Below the pieces are notes generated by a model that saw only the letters and a list, made by a program, of their open reading frames with translations, was not told the DNA's origin and did not search any database. DNA of 64,000 nucleotides from Ascoidea asiatica (taxonomy: Eukaryota; Ascomycota; Saccharomycetes; Ascoideales; Ascoideaceae): positions 120,989 to 184,988 of the forward strand of contig BCKQ01000014.1 of the NCBI GenBank assembly GCA_001600695.1, written 5' to 3'. The position numbers and the translations under genes are program-made. Positions 50,480-60,667 of this stretch are shown piece after piece; positions within the stretch are counted from its first letter, which is position 1; each line of letters starts with the position of its first letter.

Positions 50480-52156
50480 TCATTTATCAATACATTCTTT
50501 TTCATAAATATCATTTATAATTTGAAAAACTTTAGTTATTTTACTTTTATTTAAATTATTTTTAATATCATTAATATCCTTTTTTTCAATTTTATTAAAA
50601 TTTATTATCATTTTATCAGGATGCCATCTAATTCTTTCTTTTTTAATAATATTTTTGAAAATTTCTTCTTCTTTAAATATTTTATTATCATATTTTTTAT
50701 TAAGAATTAAATTTATACCATTTTTAAAAAAAATTAAAATATTTTCATAATTTAATTTATTACCCAAAGGAAATTGATTAATTGGAAATGAAATTTTTTT
50801 AAAATTTTCAAAATTTTCCCAATTTTTACAATATATTAAATAATTATATTCTTCTTTAATTGAAATATTATTCTCACTTTTATTCTTTATTTTATCAATT
50901 TTACTTGGCTTTGATTTTGATTTTGGTTTTGATTTCGATTTCAATTTCAATTTTGATTTTGAAAAATCTTCAAAATTTGTATATGACCATTTATATGTAT
51001 TTGTATTTATATCTATTTTTATATTTTCATTTTTAATTTTATTCTTAATTTCATTCTTTACTTCATTTTTAACTTCATTTTTACCATTTTTATTTTTACA
51101 ATTTTTTAAACATTTAAATCCATTTATTGAATTACCATATTCAATAAATGATATATTATTATTTAAATTATTATTTAAATAATTATTTAAATTATTTTTA
51201 TTTTTAATTTTATTTTTTTTACGTTTTTTAATTGGTGATTGAATATAATTATAATTAAAATTATGATTATTATAAAAATTATAATTACTATTATTATTAT
51301 TATTTATATCATTTATATCATTTATATCATTTGATCTTTTTATTGAATTTAAATCATTTATTGGTTTTGGAGCTTTTGATAATGGTGTTTGATATATATT
51401 ATTATTATTAATTATATTATTATTAATGATATTATTATTATTAAAATTATTATTTATTGAATAATTATTATCAAATATAAGTGAAACTTCAGAATCTGTT
51501 TCATTATCAGAAACTGTATCATAATTATTATCATTATTATCAATATCATTATTTATAAATATTTTTGATTTAAATTTTAATTTTGAATTATTATCTCGAT
51601 TAATTTCTTGATTGAAATTATTTATAATTTTAAAAGTTTGTTTAATTGGAGTTATATTATTTAAGTTTGTAGGATTTAAAATACTTTTTAAACTAAAATT
51701 ATTTAAATTATCATTAGATTGATCATTGAATTTATCATTTAAATTTAATTTTTTTTCATTTCTTTTCTTCAATGGAATATATTTAATATTTTGTGAAAGT
51801 AATGGTGAATCTAAAAGTATTATATTACTATCAATTTCATTAGTATTAGTATTAGTACAATCATAATCATAATCATGATCATAATCACTTATAGTGGCAT
51901 CATCATCATCATCATTTTCTTCATCATTTTTGTTTGATTGAATAGATTTTTCATTTATAATATTATTTGTATGTAATTCTGCACTTGTATCAATATCAAT
52001 TTCAGATTCAACTTCAGTATCTGAATTTGAAGAATTTTGAGTTTCTGTTTCAGTATCTGAATCATTAAATGATGATGATATAATATTATTTAATTTATTA
52101 ATTTCATTCATTTTATTTATATCATAATTTGAATTATTGATTAAATCTGTTGACAT
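50480..52156 (-). CDS. Asn-rich protein with a C-terminal J-like WHPDK segment
   Basis: A 558-residue protein, start ATG at 52154-52156. Most of it is low complexity: acidic Asp/Asn/Ser N-terminus, a basic Lys/Asn middle, and a Lys-Ser-Lys-Pro repeat near 410-425. The last 130 residues look folded. They begin with WSYTNFEDFS, pass through YENILIFFKNGINLI, and end with IIKKERIRWHPDK and ITKVFQIINDIYE. The RWHPD-KM and following helix match the C-terminal segment of NFKBIL1-like and related fungal proteins, a degenerate J-type helix pair with HPD at residues 512-514. A full J domain is not present, so Hsp70 stimulation is uncertain. Two TTACGTAA sites lie upstream. I cannot name the gene. Confidence 0.65.
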   Translation of the reverse strand: MSTDLINNSNYDINKMNEINKLNNIISSSFNDSDTETETQNSSNSDTEVESEIDIDTSAELHTNNIINEKSIQSNKNDEENDDDDDATISDYDHDYDYDCTNTNTNEIDSNIILLDSPLLSQNIKYIPLKKRNEKKLNLNDKFNDQSNDNLNNFSLKSILNPTNLNNITPIKQTFKIINNFNQEINRDNNSKLKFKSKIFINNDIDNNDNNYDTVSDNETDSEVSLIFDNNYSINNNFNNNNIINNNIINNNNIYQTPLSKAPKPINDLNSIKRSNDINDINDINNNNNSNYNFYNNHNFNYNYIQSPIKKRKKNKIKNKNNLNNYLNNNLNNNISFIEYGNSINGFKCLKNCKNKNGKNEVKNEVKNEIKNKIKNENIKIDINTNTYKWSYTNFEDFSKSKLKLKSKSKPKSKSKPSKIDKIKNKSENNISIKEEYNYLIYCKNWENFENFKKISFPINQFPLGNKLNYENILIFFKNGINLILNKKYDNKIFKEEEIFKNIIKKERIRWHPDKMIINFNKIEKKDINDIKNNLNKSKITKVFQIINDIYEKECIDK

Positions 52157-53718
52157 TTTGATAAATAAAATAGAAAAAGGATATGTATGAATATATTTAT
52201 ATACTCTATTACTTCTTCTTTTCAGTATGAATTATTGTTTTCTATTGTTGATTGTTATTTATAATCATTGGAATACTCTTTGATTCTTTGTTAATAAATA
52301 GAGAAAATATTGAAAAATATATTAAATATCCTAATCAGAAAGCTATTAAAGAGCCTATTAAAGAAACCACTCTATTTTAGGAACCTATTTTAATTATTTA
52401 ATGCACTCCGGATCTGGAACGGTTGAAGCAGGAAACTCTGCAAACTCAGCAAGCTTTCCCCAACACACAAACATAAACACGGAAACGTAAACAGTAAAAA
52501 GTAAACAGTAAACAGTAAACAGCAAAATGTAAACAGTGGAACCTGAAATAAATTTATAAACAAAAAAAAGAGTCGCCACAAATATGGTCTTGTACAAGTC
52601 ACACTTATACATTACGTAACAGTTTCCATAAATATGGTGCTCATTACATCACCTGACAATATCCGGATAAAAACAAGGATTATTAATTCCATGACATGTG
52701 CCGGTAATGACCAATTTCTTACGTAACCCGGATGGTTTTTTTTTTCAGTTTCTCACGCAAAGTGAAAAATTTGATTTGGAAGCTGCGTGCAGAGACGGCG
52801 AACTGGTTTCTTCTTACTCTTCTTACTCTTCTTACTCTTCTTACTTTATTCCTACTTTATTCAATTCTATTACTTCTCCATTTACAACTTGCACTAATAA
52901 TCCAATATATTCGTTCACTAAGAGCTGATATTACTAACTATTCAAAATATTACCCTTTATCAATATAATAGTTTTAATAATATATCAATTATTTAATATA
53001 ATTTAATACAATAATATAATATAATATAATATAATATCATAAAGAATATATCAACTTTAGATATTATCATCATCATCTTCGATCAATTCTTATTCTTATT
53101 CTTATTCTATTCTTTATACATTCATAAATTATAAATGAAATAAATTTCGATCTAAAATTTTGTAAATATCTTCAAAAATCTCCATAAAATCTTATTCATT
53201 CTAAAATTCTTATATTCATATTTTTATATCTTTATTATATCTTTATATCTTCATCTATTCTTTTTTTGTATAATATATTTTATATTTATTTTTCTTTTTT
53301 TATTTACACTTTTTTAATTCAATTCAAAGTTCTTTTTTGATCTTTAAAATTTTTTGAAATTATTCTTTTATAATATTTAAAAATTGCCTCTCAAAATAAA
53401 TCTTCAATCAATAAATTAATATATCAATCAAACAAACAATCAATCAATTAATTAATCAAAGAAATCAATAAATATATAATCTATCATTTCAATTTTTGAC
53501 AAATATAATCAATATTTAATCAATTCATTAACTCAATATATGAAAAAGAATTATATTGTTTTTACCGCTAAGTATAAGAAAAACTTTATTCAAATTTCCC
53601 CTAATATTTATTAAGATTTTATATCCCTATTAAATATATTCAATATATCATTTTTTAATATTCAAATTATAATAAAATATTATAAAATAATATAATAAAA
53701 TATAATTAATAGCTTGGA
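52157..53718. promoter_or_regulatory. Divergent promoter between the WHPDK gene and BRE5
   Basis: About 1.56 kb. A GC-richer island spans about 52400-52830. It contains GTAAACA repeats near 52485-52535, TTACGTAA at 52612-52619 and 52719-52726, the palindrome TATCCGGATA at 52660-52669, and a TTCTTACTC 9-base repeat at about 52809-52846. The BRE5 side (52930-53718) is AT-rich with TATAA repeats near 53010-53035 and long T-rich stretches, as in a long leader. No RNA gene was recognised. Confidence 0.45.
52612..52726. promoter_or_regulatory. Paired Yap-type TTACGTAA sites flanking TATCCGGATA
   Basis: Two exact TTACGTAA octamers (52612-52619 and 52719-52726) lie 107 bases apart around a perfect palindrome TATCCGGATA (52660-52669). 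They are 456-570 bases upstream of the leftward WHPDK gene and about 1 kb upstream of BRE5, so the former is the likelier target. Confidence 0.45.
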
Positions 53719-53814
53719 ATGTCTACAACTTCAATTGTTTCAATTTCCTCAGCTCCAACTTCTGAAATTCAATCTTCAAAAACTTCAATTACCAACTCTA
53801 CAACAACTATCACA

Positions 53815-53871
<57 letters not shown>

Positions 53872-54159
53872 CAAAATCAAATTCCTAATTCTAATACTAA
53901 TCCTAATACTCCCTCAAATAATAATATCAATAATAAAAATATGACAACTTCAAATTCTCAAACTCAAACTGCAATTCCAACTCCAATTCCAACTCCATTT
54001 ACTCAAGAACAAAATCCAAAAAATATTGGTTGGTCTTTTATTGAACATTATTATTTAAAATTTGCAAATAATCCAATTGATTTATTTAGATTATATTCTC
54101 AAAATGCTTTATTATCTCATGATGATATCACTACTCTTTTCAATGATAATTTAAATAAA

Positions 54160-54198
<39 letters not shown>

Positions 54199-55992
54199 TT
54201 TTCAAATAATTTAAAATTAATTGAAGCAAATGGTATTGATCAAATTAAGAAAATATTCAATGATTTATCATCAAATAATATCTCAATTGAAAATGATAAT
54301 GAAAATAATAATGAAAATAAAATAAATGATGATAATAATAATAATGATAATAATAATAGTAAAATTTTTAAAATTATGATATCATTAGCTGAATTTCAAA
54401 AAATTATTATTAATGATGATTTAAATCATATTTTAATTACTGTTTCTGGTGAATTAGCAAAATTAGATTCTCCTGCTTTTAGATTCATTCAAACTTTTGT
54501 AATTTCAAATTCAATTAATAAACCAACTGTTTATGATATTACTAATGATATTTTAAGATTTTTATCTCCTTATGATGATGAAGAATATCAAAATTCAATT
54601 AATCAACAATCTGATGTTGAAGTTTCTATTCAAACTGATGAAATTCCAGCAATTATTCAATCAAATATTGAATTAAAACCCGAAGTTCAAAAAGAAATTA
54701 AAAATGAAATCAAAAATGAAATTAGAAACGAAACTAAAGTTGAATTAAAACCTGAATTAAAACCTGAATCAAAGCTTGAATCAAAACCTGAAGTTCAAAA
54801 AGAAATTAAAGATGAAATTAAAAAAGAAATTAAAACTGATGAAATAGTTGAAACAAAAAAATCAATCCCAAAACCACAACCTGAATTAACTTTAAAAGAT
54901 TCTAAACCTTCTAAAGATATCAATGATCAAAAAGATATCAAAGAAACTAAAGAAACTAAAGAAGTTAAAGAAGTTAAAGAAATCAAAGATGATAAAAAAG
55001 ATAAAAAAGAATCAAAACCTGTTGAAAATAAATCAAAACCAACTAAATCAAAATCTGAAATTTCATCCGATTCTAAACAAAAAAATACTTCTAAATCTTC
55101 TCCAAAACCTGAATCTAAAAAAGATCAAAAATCAAATAATGCTAAAAAAGTTGATAATAAATCTGTTCAAAAACCTGTTTCTGCTTCTACAACTATTGAA
55201 TCATCTAATGGTTCAACTATTTCTTCACCTGCTTCTGGTACTTCAACTCCTGCAACTTCAATTTCTGCACAATCATCTACACCTGCTCCTACACCTGCTC
55301 CAATTGCTTCTAAACCAAAAATTAAACCAAGTTCATGGGCTGCTGCTGCAATGCTAGGTACTGATAAAAAAGAATCTATTTCTCCATCTATCAAAAAAGT
55401 TACAAAAACTAAACCTACAACTGTTTCATCTACTCCTACTACTGAATCCACAAAACCTAAAGTTGAATCTTCAATTGCTACTACAACTGCTCCTCATAAA
55501 GGTCATCCTACAAATGGTAATGCTGTAACTGAAAATGTTAATGGTGAACAAATTGTTAAATCTCGTAAAGTTAAAAAAGAAGAAGTTTTTCCTGTTTATG
55601 TTCGTGGTTTATCAATTAAAATCTCTAGTGCTGATTTAACTAAACATTTAGAAAATAATTTTGGAAAAGTTTATTCTTGTGTTGTTAAAAATTTTATTGC
55701 TTTAGTTGATTTTTATGAATTATCTTCTCAAGTTAAAGCTCTTTCTGCTAGAGCTCTTGAAATTTCTCCAGGTTGTACTATTGAAATTCAACCAAGAACT
55801 AAAAAAGGTGATCATGATAGAGCCGAAAGAGAAAAAAGAGAAGCAAGAGAACTAAAAGATAAAATCCCAGATGGAAGAGGTAGAAAATTTGTCAATGGTG
55901 GAAGAAAATTAAATGGTGACAATAGATCTAATTCTAAAGGAAATTTAAAAGCAAACTCTAATACTAATAATCATTCACATCCTCATAACTGA
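53719..55992 (+). CDS. BRE5: Ubp3 deubiquitinase cofactor Bre5 (NTF2-like plus RRM)
   Basis: A 757-residue protein from the ATG at 53719. A Ser/Thr and Asn leader (one AAT run) precedes an NTF2-like domain at about residues 103-285: IGWSFIEHYYLKFANNPIDL, LYSQNALLSHDD, and ILITVSGELAKLDSPAFRFI. A long Lys/Glu/Pro/Ser-rich linker follows, with KEIKNEIKNEI and KETKEVKEVKE repeats. An RRM lies at about 623-695 (VFPVYVRGLSIKISSADL), and the C-terminus is a basic Gly/Arg/Asn tail. This G3BP-like architecture is that of Bre5, which binds Ubp3 through its NTF2 domain for deubiquitination of COPII proteins and in ribophagy. Saccharomyces Bre5 is shorter (515); the difference is in the linker. Confidence 0.85.
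53815..53871 (+). repeat. (AAT)19 codon run in BRE5
   Basis: A pure AAT run encoding a polyasparagine stretch near residue 33 of Bre5. Confidence 0.9.
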
Positions 55993-57189
55993 TTATAATA
56001 TACATGAATCGGTAATAAATGAATAATTTTTTTCTGGTTTTCTGTATCGAATATAATCATATGTCTTTAATACCATTTTTTCATTCCCTTCTTTAATTTT
56101 CTAACCTTTTCTTTTCTTATTCTATTAATTTTCAAACTTTTTTTCCCCTTTTGAAAAGAAAGCGTTTTGTATTTTTGTTCAAGATTTTTTCAATCCTCAA
56201 ATTTTTTATTTTATTTTATTTTTATTTTTTTTCACTTATTTATTTTTGTTTTGTTTTATTTTGTTTACTTTTGTTTTGTTTAGTTTATTTTGTTTTTATT
56301 CTTTTTGGTTCTATTGTGATAATTAACTATTTCACCCTGACTTTTATTTATTTTAATCAATAGCTGACCAAAGAAAGCAAGAAAAAAAATTTTAAATTCT
56401 ATATCCTAAATTCAAAATTTAAGCTAAAAGAAGCAAAATCAAATCAACCTTCACTTTATTAATACAATTATTCAACTGGGGTACACATTTAAAAAAAAAA
56501 ATTTCAAAAAAAAGTTCCTAAAAATCATAGTTCTGATCAATTTTCATTACTTCTTTCATTATTTTTATCAATTTGTAATGTTTAACACTTATATTTTTAC
56601 ATTATTTCTATTATCTCTTGCTGCCTCTGGTAATTTTGCTATAAAATAAATATTTTTTAAAAGGCTTCAAAAATTTTGAAGTAAAAAAAATTGATTAGTG
56701 CAACATAAAACTTTGGTTGCACAATCTTTTCTACAATTCACTTATAAAATGAGATAGTCATTGGTGGAAAAGAATAAAAGATTTTTTTAATTTATTTTTT
56801 ATTTATCAATATAAATTTTATCCTTTTAAAAGTTTTATAATTTGACATATCTTTTTTTCCAATTAATCTAATTTAATTTAGCCTGTTTTAGCTCATAATT
56901 TTTATTTTTATATAATTTTCAAAAAACTCAATTTTATTTATATTTTTATCTATAATTTCCAATTTTTATTTCAATTTTTATAACAAAAACTATCAATAAT
57001 TTTATTAGAATTGATAATTTTGTATATTAACTATTCAAATATTTTAAATAATAAATGTTTAGTTTATCTCCAAAGAAATCACAATAAAGAAATGTAATGA
57101 ATAACTAAAAAAACAATTAAAGTTATTCAATAAAAATGACTAGAAAATATTTATTAATCAAATAATACTGAATATATAAATAATTTTAA
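55993..57189. other. Convergent 3' flank of BRE5 and CDC50
   Basis: 1.2 kb between two gene ends, unusually long for a convergent pair in this window. It is T-rich on the left (TTTTATTTTG-type repeats at 56200-56300) and then AT-rich. A slightly richer patch near 56690-56770 could hold a small transcript, but I recognise no RNA family or conserved frame. Confidence 0.35.
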
Positions 57190-58458
57190 CTATAGAACAT
57201 CTCTAAAACCTCCAAAAGCTTGATTATTATTTGTGTTTGTTATATTAGTATGTAAAGAAGATCTATTATTTGAATTATCAGCAGAAGAAGTTAATAAATT
57301 ATGATCACCCATTTTTCTTGGTTTTATAATTTGTTTTAATAAAAATAATAAACCAAATAATATTGATAAAGCTGCTAAAATAATATAAGCAATACCTAAA
57401 CTTAAATTTCTACCACCAATTATTGAATTTGAAGTTATTATTAAAGATTTTGAACCACCAAATATTTCTACTGGATAATTTAATTCAATATCAATTTGAT
57501 AATCACCATCTAATAAAGTTTCAGTTTTATTTTGACCAACTAATTTAACAAAATTTGGTAAACCTGCAGTTCTCATCCAATTTTGAAAAAGATAATCTGT
57601 TGATAAATCAGGTAAATTATCATCAGTATAACCATCAGGATATTTTTTATACCAATTTGGTGGAGGTACAATATCATCAACATCATAATTTGTTTTTTTA
57701 TATAAAGATTTATCAGAAGACCAAGATATACCAGATTGAGATAATATATAAGTTATATTTGGTTCAGAAGAAGAAGATGGATTTAATAAAATTGGATTTG
57801 AAAAAGAATCATTAAAATAAGAATTTGCTATTAAACCACATGGATAAATAATTTTATCATTAGAATCTGTTGATAATGGATCACAATCTGAATCTAAATC
57901 AGATTTTGAAACAGCTTTACCTTTTAATTGATCAATATCATAACTTTCTACATAAATTCTATGATTTTGATAAAAATTAGTTAATTTATAATATAAATAA
58001 ATTGGTGGTTTAATAGAATTTGGTAAAGTAAATTGAATTCTACAAATTTGTTTATCATAATCATCATCATTATCATCATCATCAGAAGTTTGATTAAATT
58101 GAACCCAAGTTGGATTACTAGTTTTTGAACTTGAAGAAGATTTTTTAAAATTTAATGAATAATATTTTGAAGGTATATCAGTAGGATCATCTAAATCACT
58201 TGAAGCCATACTTGCACAATGAGTATAATTAATTTTAAGTTGTTGAACATTATTTGTTGTTATCATCATTACAATACCTAAAGGTGCAAAAATTATTGCA
58301 ATTACAAATAATAAAGGTAAAACAGATTTTGGAGTTAATATTGGTTGCCATGCTTTTAATCTTTGTTGTCTAAAAGCAGTATTTGGAGGTTTTTTTGATT
58401 TCTGTGTTTTATCAACCATGGCACTTTCACCATTTTTTCTTTTTCTTAAAAAATTCAT
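57190..58458 (-). CDS. CDC50: Cdc50-type regulatory subunit of P4-ATPase flippases
   Basis: A 422-residue protein with the two-membrane-segment layout of the Cdc50/Lem3/Ivn1 family. A cytosolic NTAFRQQRLKAWQPIL motif precedes the first membrane span (about 46-68). A large lumenal loop has paired cysteines and the motifs YKLTNFYQNHRIYVESYD, PCGLIANSYFND and VPPPNWYKKYPDGYTDDN. The second span lies at about 352-373 and is followed by KPRKMGDH. Close agreement in the lumenal loop and the short C-terminal end (GGFRDVL) favours Cdc50 over Lem3. It is the chaperone and partner of Drs2-type flippases in late Golgi and endosomes. The start is the ATG at 58456-58458. Confidence 0.92.
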   Translation of the reverse strand: MNFLRKRKNGESAMVDKTQKSKKPPNTAFRQQRLKAWQPILTPKSVLPLLFVIAIIFAPLGIVMMITTNNVQQLKINYTHCASMASSDLDDPTDIPSKYYSLNFKKSSSSSKTSNPTWVQFNQTSDDDDNDDDYDKQICRIQFTLPNSIKPPIYLYYKLTNFYQNHRIYVESYDIDQLKGKAVSKSDLDSDCDPLSTDSNDKIIYPCGLIANSYFNDSFSNPILLNPSSSSEPNITYILSQSGISWSSDKSLYKKTNYDVDDIVPPPNWYKKYPDGYTDDNLPDLSTDYLFQNWMRTAGLPNFVKLVGQNKTETLLDGDYQIDIELNYPVEIFGGSKSLIITSNSIIGGRNLSLGIAYIILAALSILFGLLFLLKQIIKPRKMGDHNLLTSSADNSNNRSSLHTNITNTNNNQAFGGFRDVL

Positions 58459-59280
58459 TTCAATATACCATATATGTATATGTATATGTATATATTTATA
58501 ATTCTATACTTATATATTTCTTATAGATTTCAGACACTTTATTCTTATTTATTTTCAAATATATTCTCGAAACTATTTATTAATTATTTTGTTTCTTTAT
58601 CTATTTCCTTCTTTCTTTTTCAAAACTTTCGTTAAATTGAATTTTAAGCTACTTCTTCTATGAAAGGTTTCCTTTTATATAATAGATATTGATATTGGTT
58701 GAATATGTAAATTCTTTATCTTTCTCTTGACATTTGGTATCATTATATCTGAAGTTCATGCACCAGTTCCATCATTGAACATCAACAGTATACGTAATTC
58801 TACACCAAAAACAACCAAATTCTTGCTGAATATCCACCAAAACCAGCTGAGCCTAACCACACTTTCCTTTATTTCTCAGAAATATTTCATCAGCCTCCGT
58901 CCGCAGTCCGCAAAGCACCAGCTGCCGCGCACGGGAAATACTAAAATCATTAATTTTATTAACCAGACACATGGAAAGACACGGATTACTTTCAGACGGA
59001 TTTTTTAAAACATATGCAAAAGTACGTAACCCTAAGTACGTACACACATTATTATATTTCCATATTTGTGGGTGAATCAATAACACCCTCGGTTTACTAC
59101 CCTCGGCATAAACCCTTATTTATTATTATTCTGAGATTACAATAGTGTAGTCAATTATCATCACTTTTATTATCAATATTATTCTACAATTTAATCTGAT
59201 CTTTTTGTTCATATTTCTGTCTTTAATTTACTTACAAAAGTAATAAAATTATTTCATCATCATTATCATTATTATATTCT
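58459..59280. promoter_or_regulatory. CDC50 promoter and J-protein 3' flank
   Basis: About 820 bases. A GC-richer island spans about 58870-59110. It contains TCCG repeats (58897-58912), two copies of AAGTACGTA (59020-59042) and two CCCTCGG elements (59085-59105). No gene was recognised. The TA repeat ATATGTATATGTAT (58470-58492) lies just before the CDC50 start. Confidence 0.4.
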
Positions 59281-59970
59281 CTAGGCTAACATTTGAAGAT
59301 TCTTTCTTTTTTTCCCAGTACTTTTTTTCTTAACTTTGTGTCTTTCACTACTTTTTTTAACATAACTTCTCCAATTATTAACTCTTTCTTCTCTTTTATC
59401 ATCCCAATTTTTTTGTAATTTTTTTGTCAATAAAATTTTACTTTTTTCTTCTTCTTCTTTTTGTTTCTTGATTATTTCTTTTTTCAAATTTTCTTTCATT
59501 TCTAATCTTTTTAAAAATTCATCTTCAATTAAAATTTCTTTAACTTTTGCTCTAATTTCTTTTAAAAAACTTTCATTATTTTTTTTTATAATTTCATCAT
59601 TATAACTTATTTGTTTTTCTCTAATAAGTAATCTTCTTGCATCTTTATAAATATTATCTAAATATTCTTTATTTTTATTTTTTTCCTCATTTGTAATTTC
59701 ATCTTTTTTAAATTCAACTAAATTTAAATGTGCTTTTTTTAAAATATCAAAAGAATCTGAAGCTTTAATATTTTTACTTTTATCAGGATGAATTAATAAT
59801 GATTTTTTTTTATAACTTCTATTTATTTCATTTATTGAACATCCAGGTTCTAATTCTAATATACTATATGAATCTAATTTAAAACAATTATAAATTCTCT
59901 CAATTTCACTATCTTTAACTAATTCACTTTCTTGTCTTGCCAATGTATTTTCTATCTCACTTAACCCCAT
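59281..59970 (-). CDS. DNAJC8/Spf31-type J-domain protein, spliceosome-associated
   Basis: A 229-residue protein, start ATG at 59968-59970. The J domain covers about residues 34-100: YSILELEPGCSINEINRSYK, then the HPD motif at 61-63 (LLIHPDKSK) and ASDSFDILKKAHLNL. The rest is a long charged helix, ending in WDDKREERVNNWRSYVKK and a basic tail (KKKSTGKKRKN), the signature of DNAJC8 and S. pombe Spf31. These proteins associate with spliceosomes and are missing from many Saccharomyces-like yeasts. Upstream lie one ACGCGT and two CGCGAAA boxes. Other small J-proteins lack this C-terminal DDKREERVxxWR segment, so the family call is good. Confidence 0.8.
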   Translation of the reverse strand: MGLSEIENTLARQESELVKDSEIERIYNCFKLDSYSILELEPGCSINEINRSYKKKSLLIHPDKSKNIKASDSFDILKKAHLNLVEFKKDEITNEEKNKNKEYLDNIYKDARRLLIREKQISYNDEIIKKNNESFLKEIRAKVKEILIEDEFLKRLEMKENLKKEIIKKQKEEEEKSKILLTKKLQKNWDDKREERVNNWRSYVKKSSERHKVKKKSTGKKRKNLQMLA

Positions 59971-60667
59971 TTTATATATTACTTATGTCTTAAGTAAAAT
60001 ATTAATTAATTTCTCATTAGTATATTCTACTTATTCACTTATCTTCAAAACCATTATTTAAGAATCTTCTCAATTATTTGTTGTAATTTCTTTACCAGAA
60101 CCGTACGCGAAAAGAGATAACTAACGTTAATTGCTGCTACTAATAATTTTACGCGTCCCGCGAAATCAGTCTCAATCTCTGCTCAGGGCTCTAAATCCAA
60201 TATTTTTCTTTAATAACCGATAGCCTATGTAACTGTTATATTAAATAAATTACACAATTTAATGAATTTAATACAATTATAATTAATAGAATAATAATAA
60301 AATAAAATCTGAAGACAAACAAATTATAAAAGTTTATGTAAATTTATATTGAAATAACAAAAGTATGAAAGGAATTAAAAAGAACCAAATTTGAAATTTT
60401 AAAATTTCTAAAATACAAAAAAAAATTTGATAATAAAACAATATAATAAACTGAATAACAATGTCAAAAAGCAAAAAAATAATTAATAATAAAATAACAA
60501 AATAACAAAATTAAAAAAATAAATAGGTTTTAAATGTCTAATGTATAATAAATAATGTACTGTATGATAAAATAACAAAAAAATCAGAAATTAAATCTAA
60601 AAAAGAAAGAAAAAAAAAATACCACTAAAATTAATTCTTAAATTAGCTTTTTGAAAAATATAAATTA
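59971..60667. promoter_or_regulatory. J-protein promoter and NIK1 3' flank
   Basis: About 700 bases. A short GC-richer patch at 60095-60200 carries CGCGAAA at 60106-60112, ACGCGT at 60151-60156 and CGCGAAA at 60159-60165. The rest, towards the histidine kinase, is A-rich with no recognised feature. Confidence 0.45.
60106..60165. promoter_or_regulatory. MCB/SCB-type cluster upstream of the J-protein gene
   Basis: CGCGAAA (SCB-like) at 60106-60112, ACGCGT (MCB) at 60151-60156 and CGCGAAA at 60159-60165 lie 136-195 bases before the ATG of the J-protein gene. CGCG words are rare in this AT-rich DNA, so the grouping is unlikely by chance. It suggests G1/S-type expression of an RNA-processing gene; this is inference. 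Confidence 0.5.
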
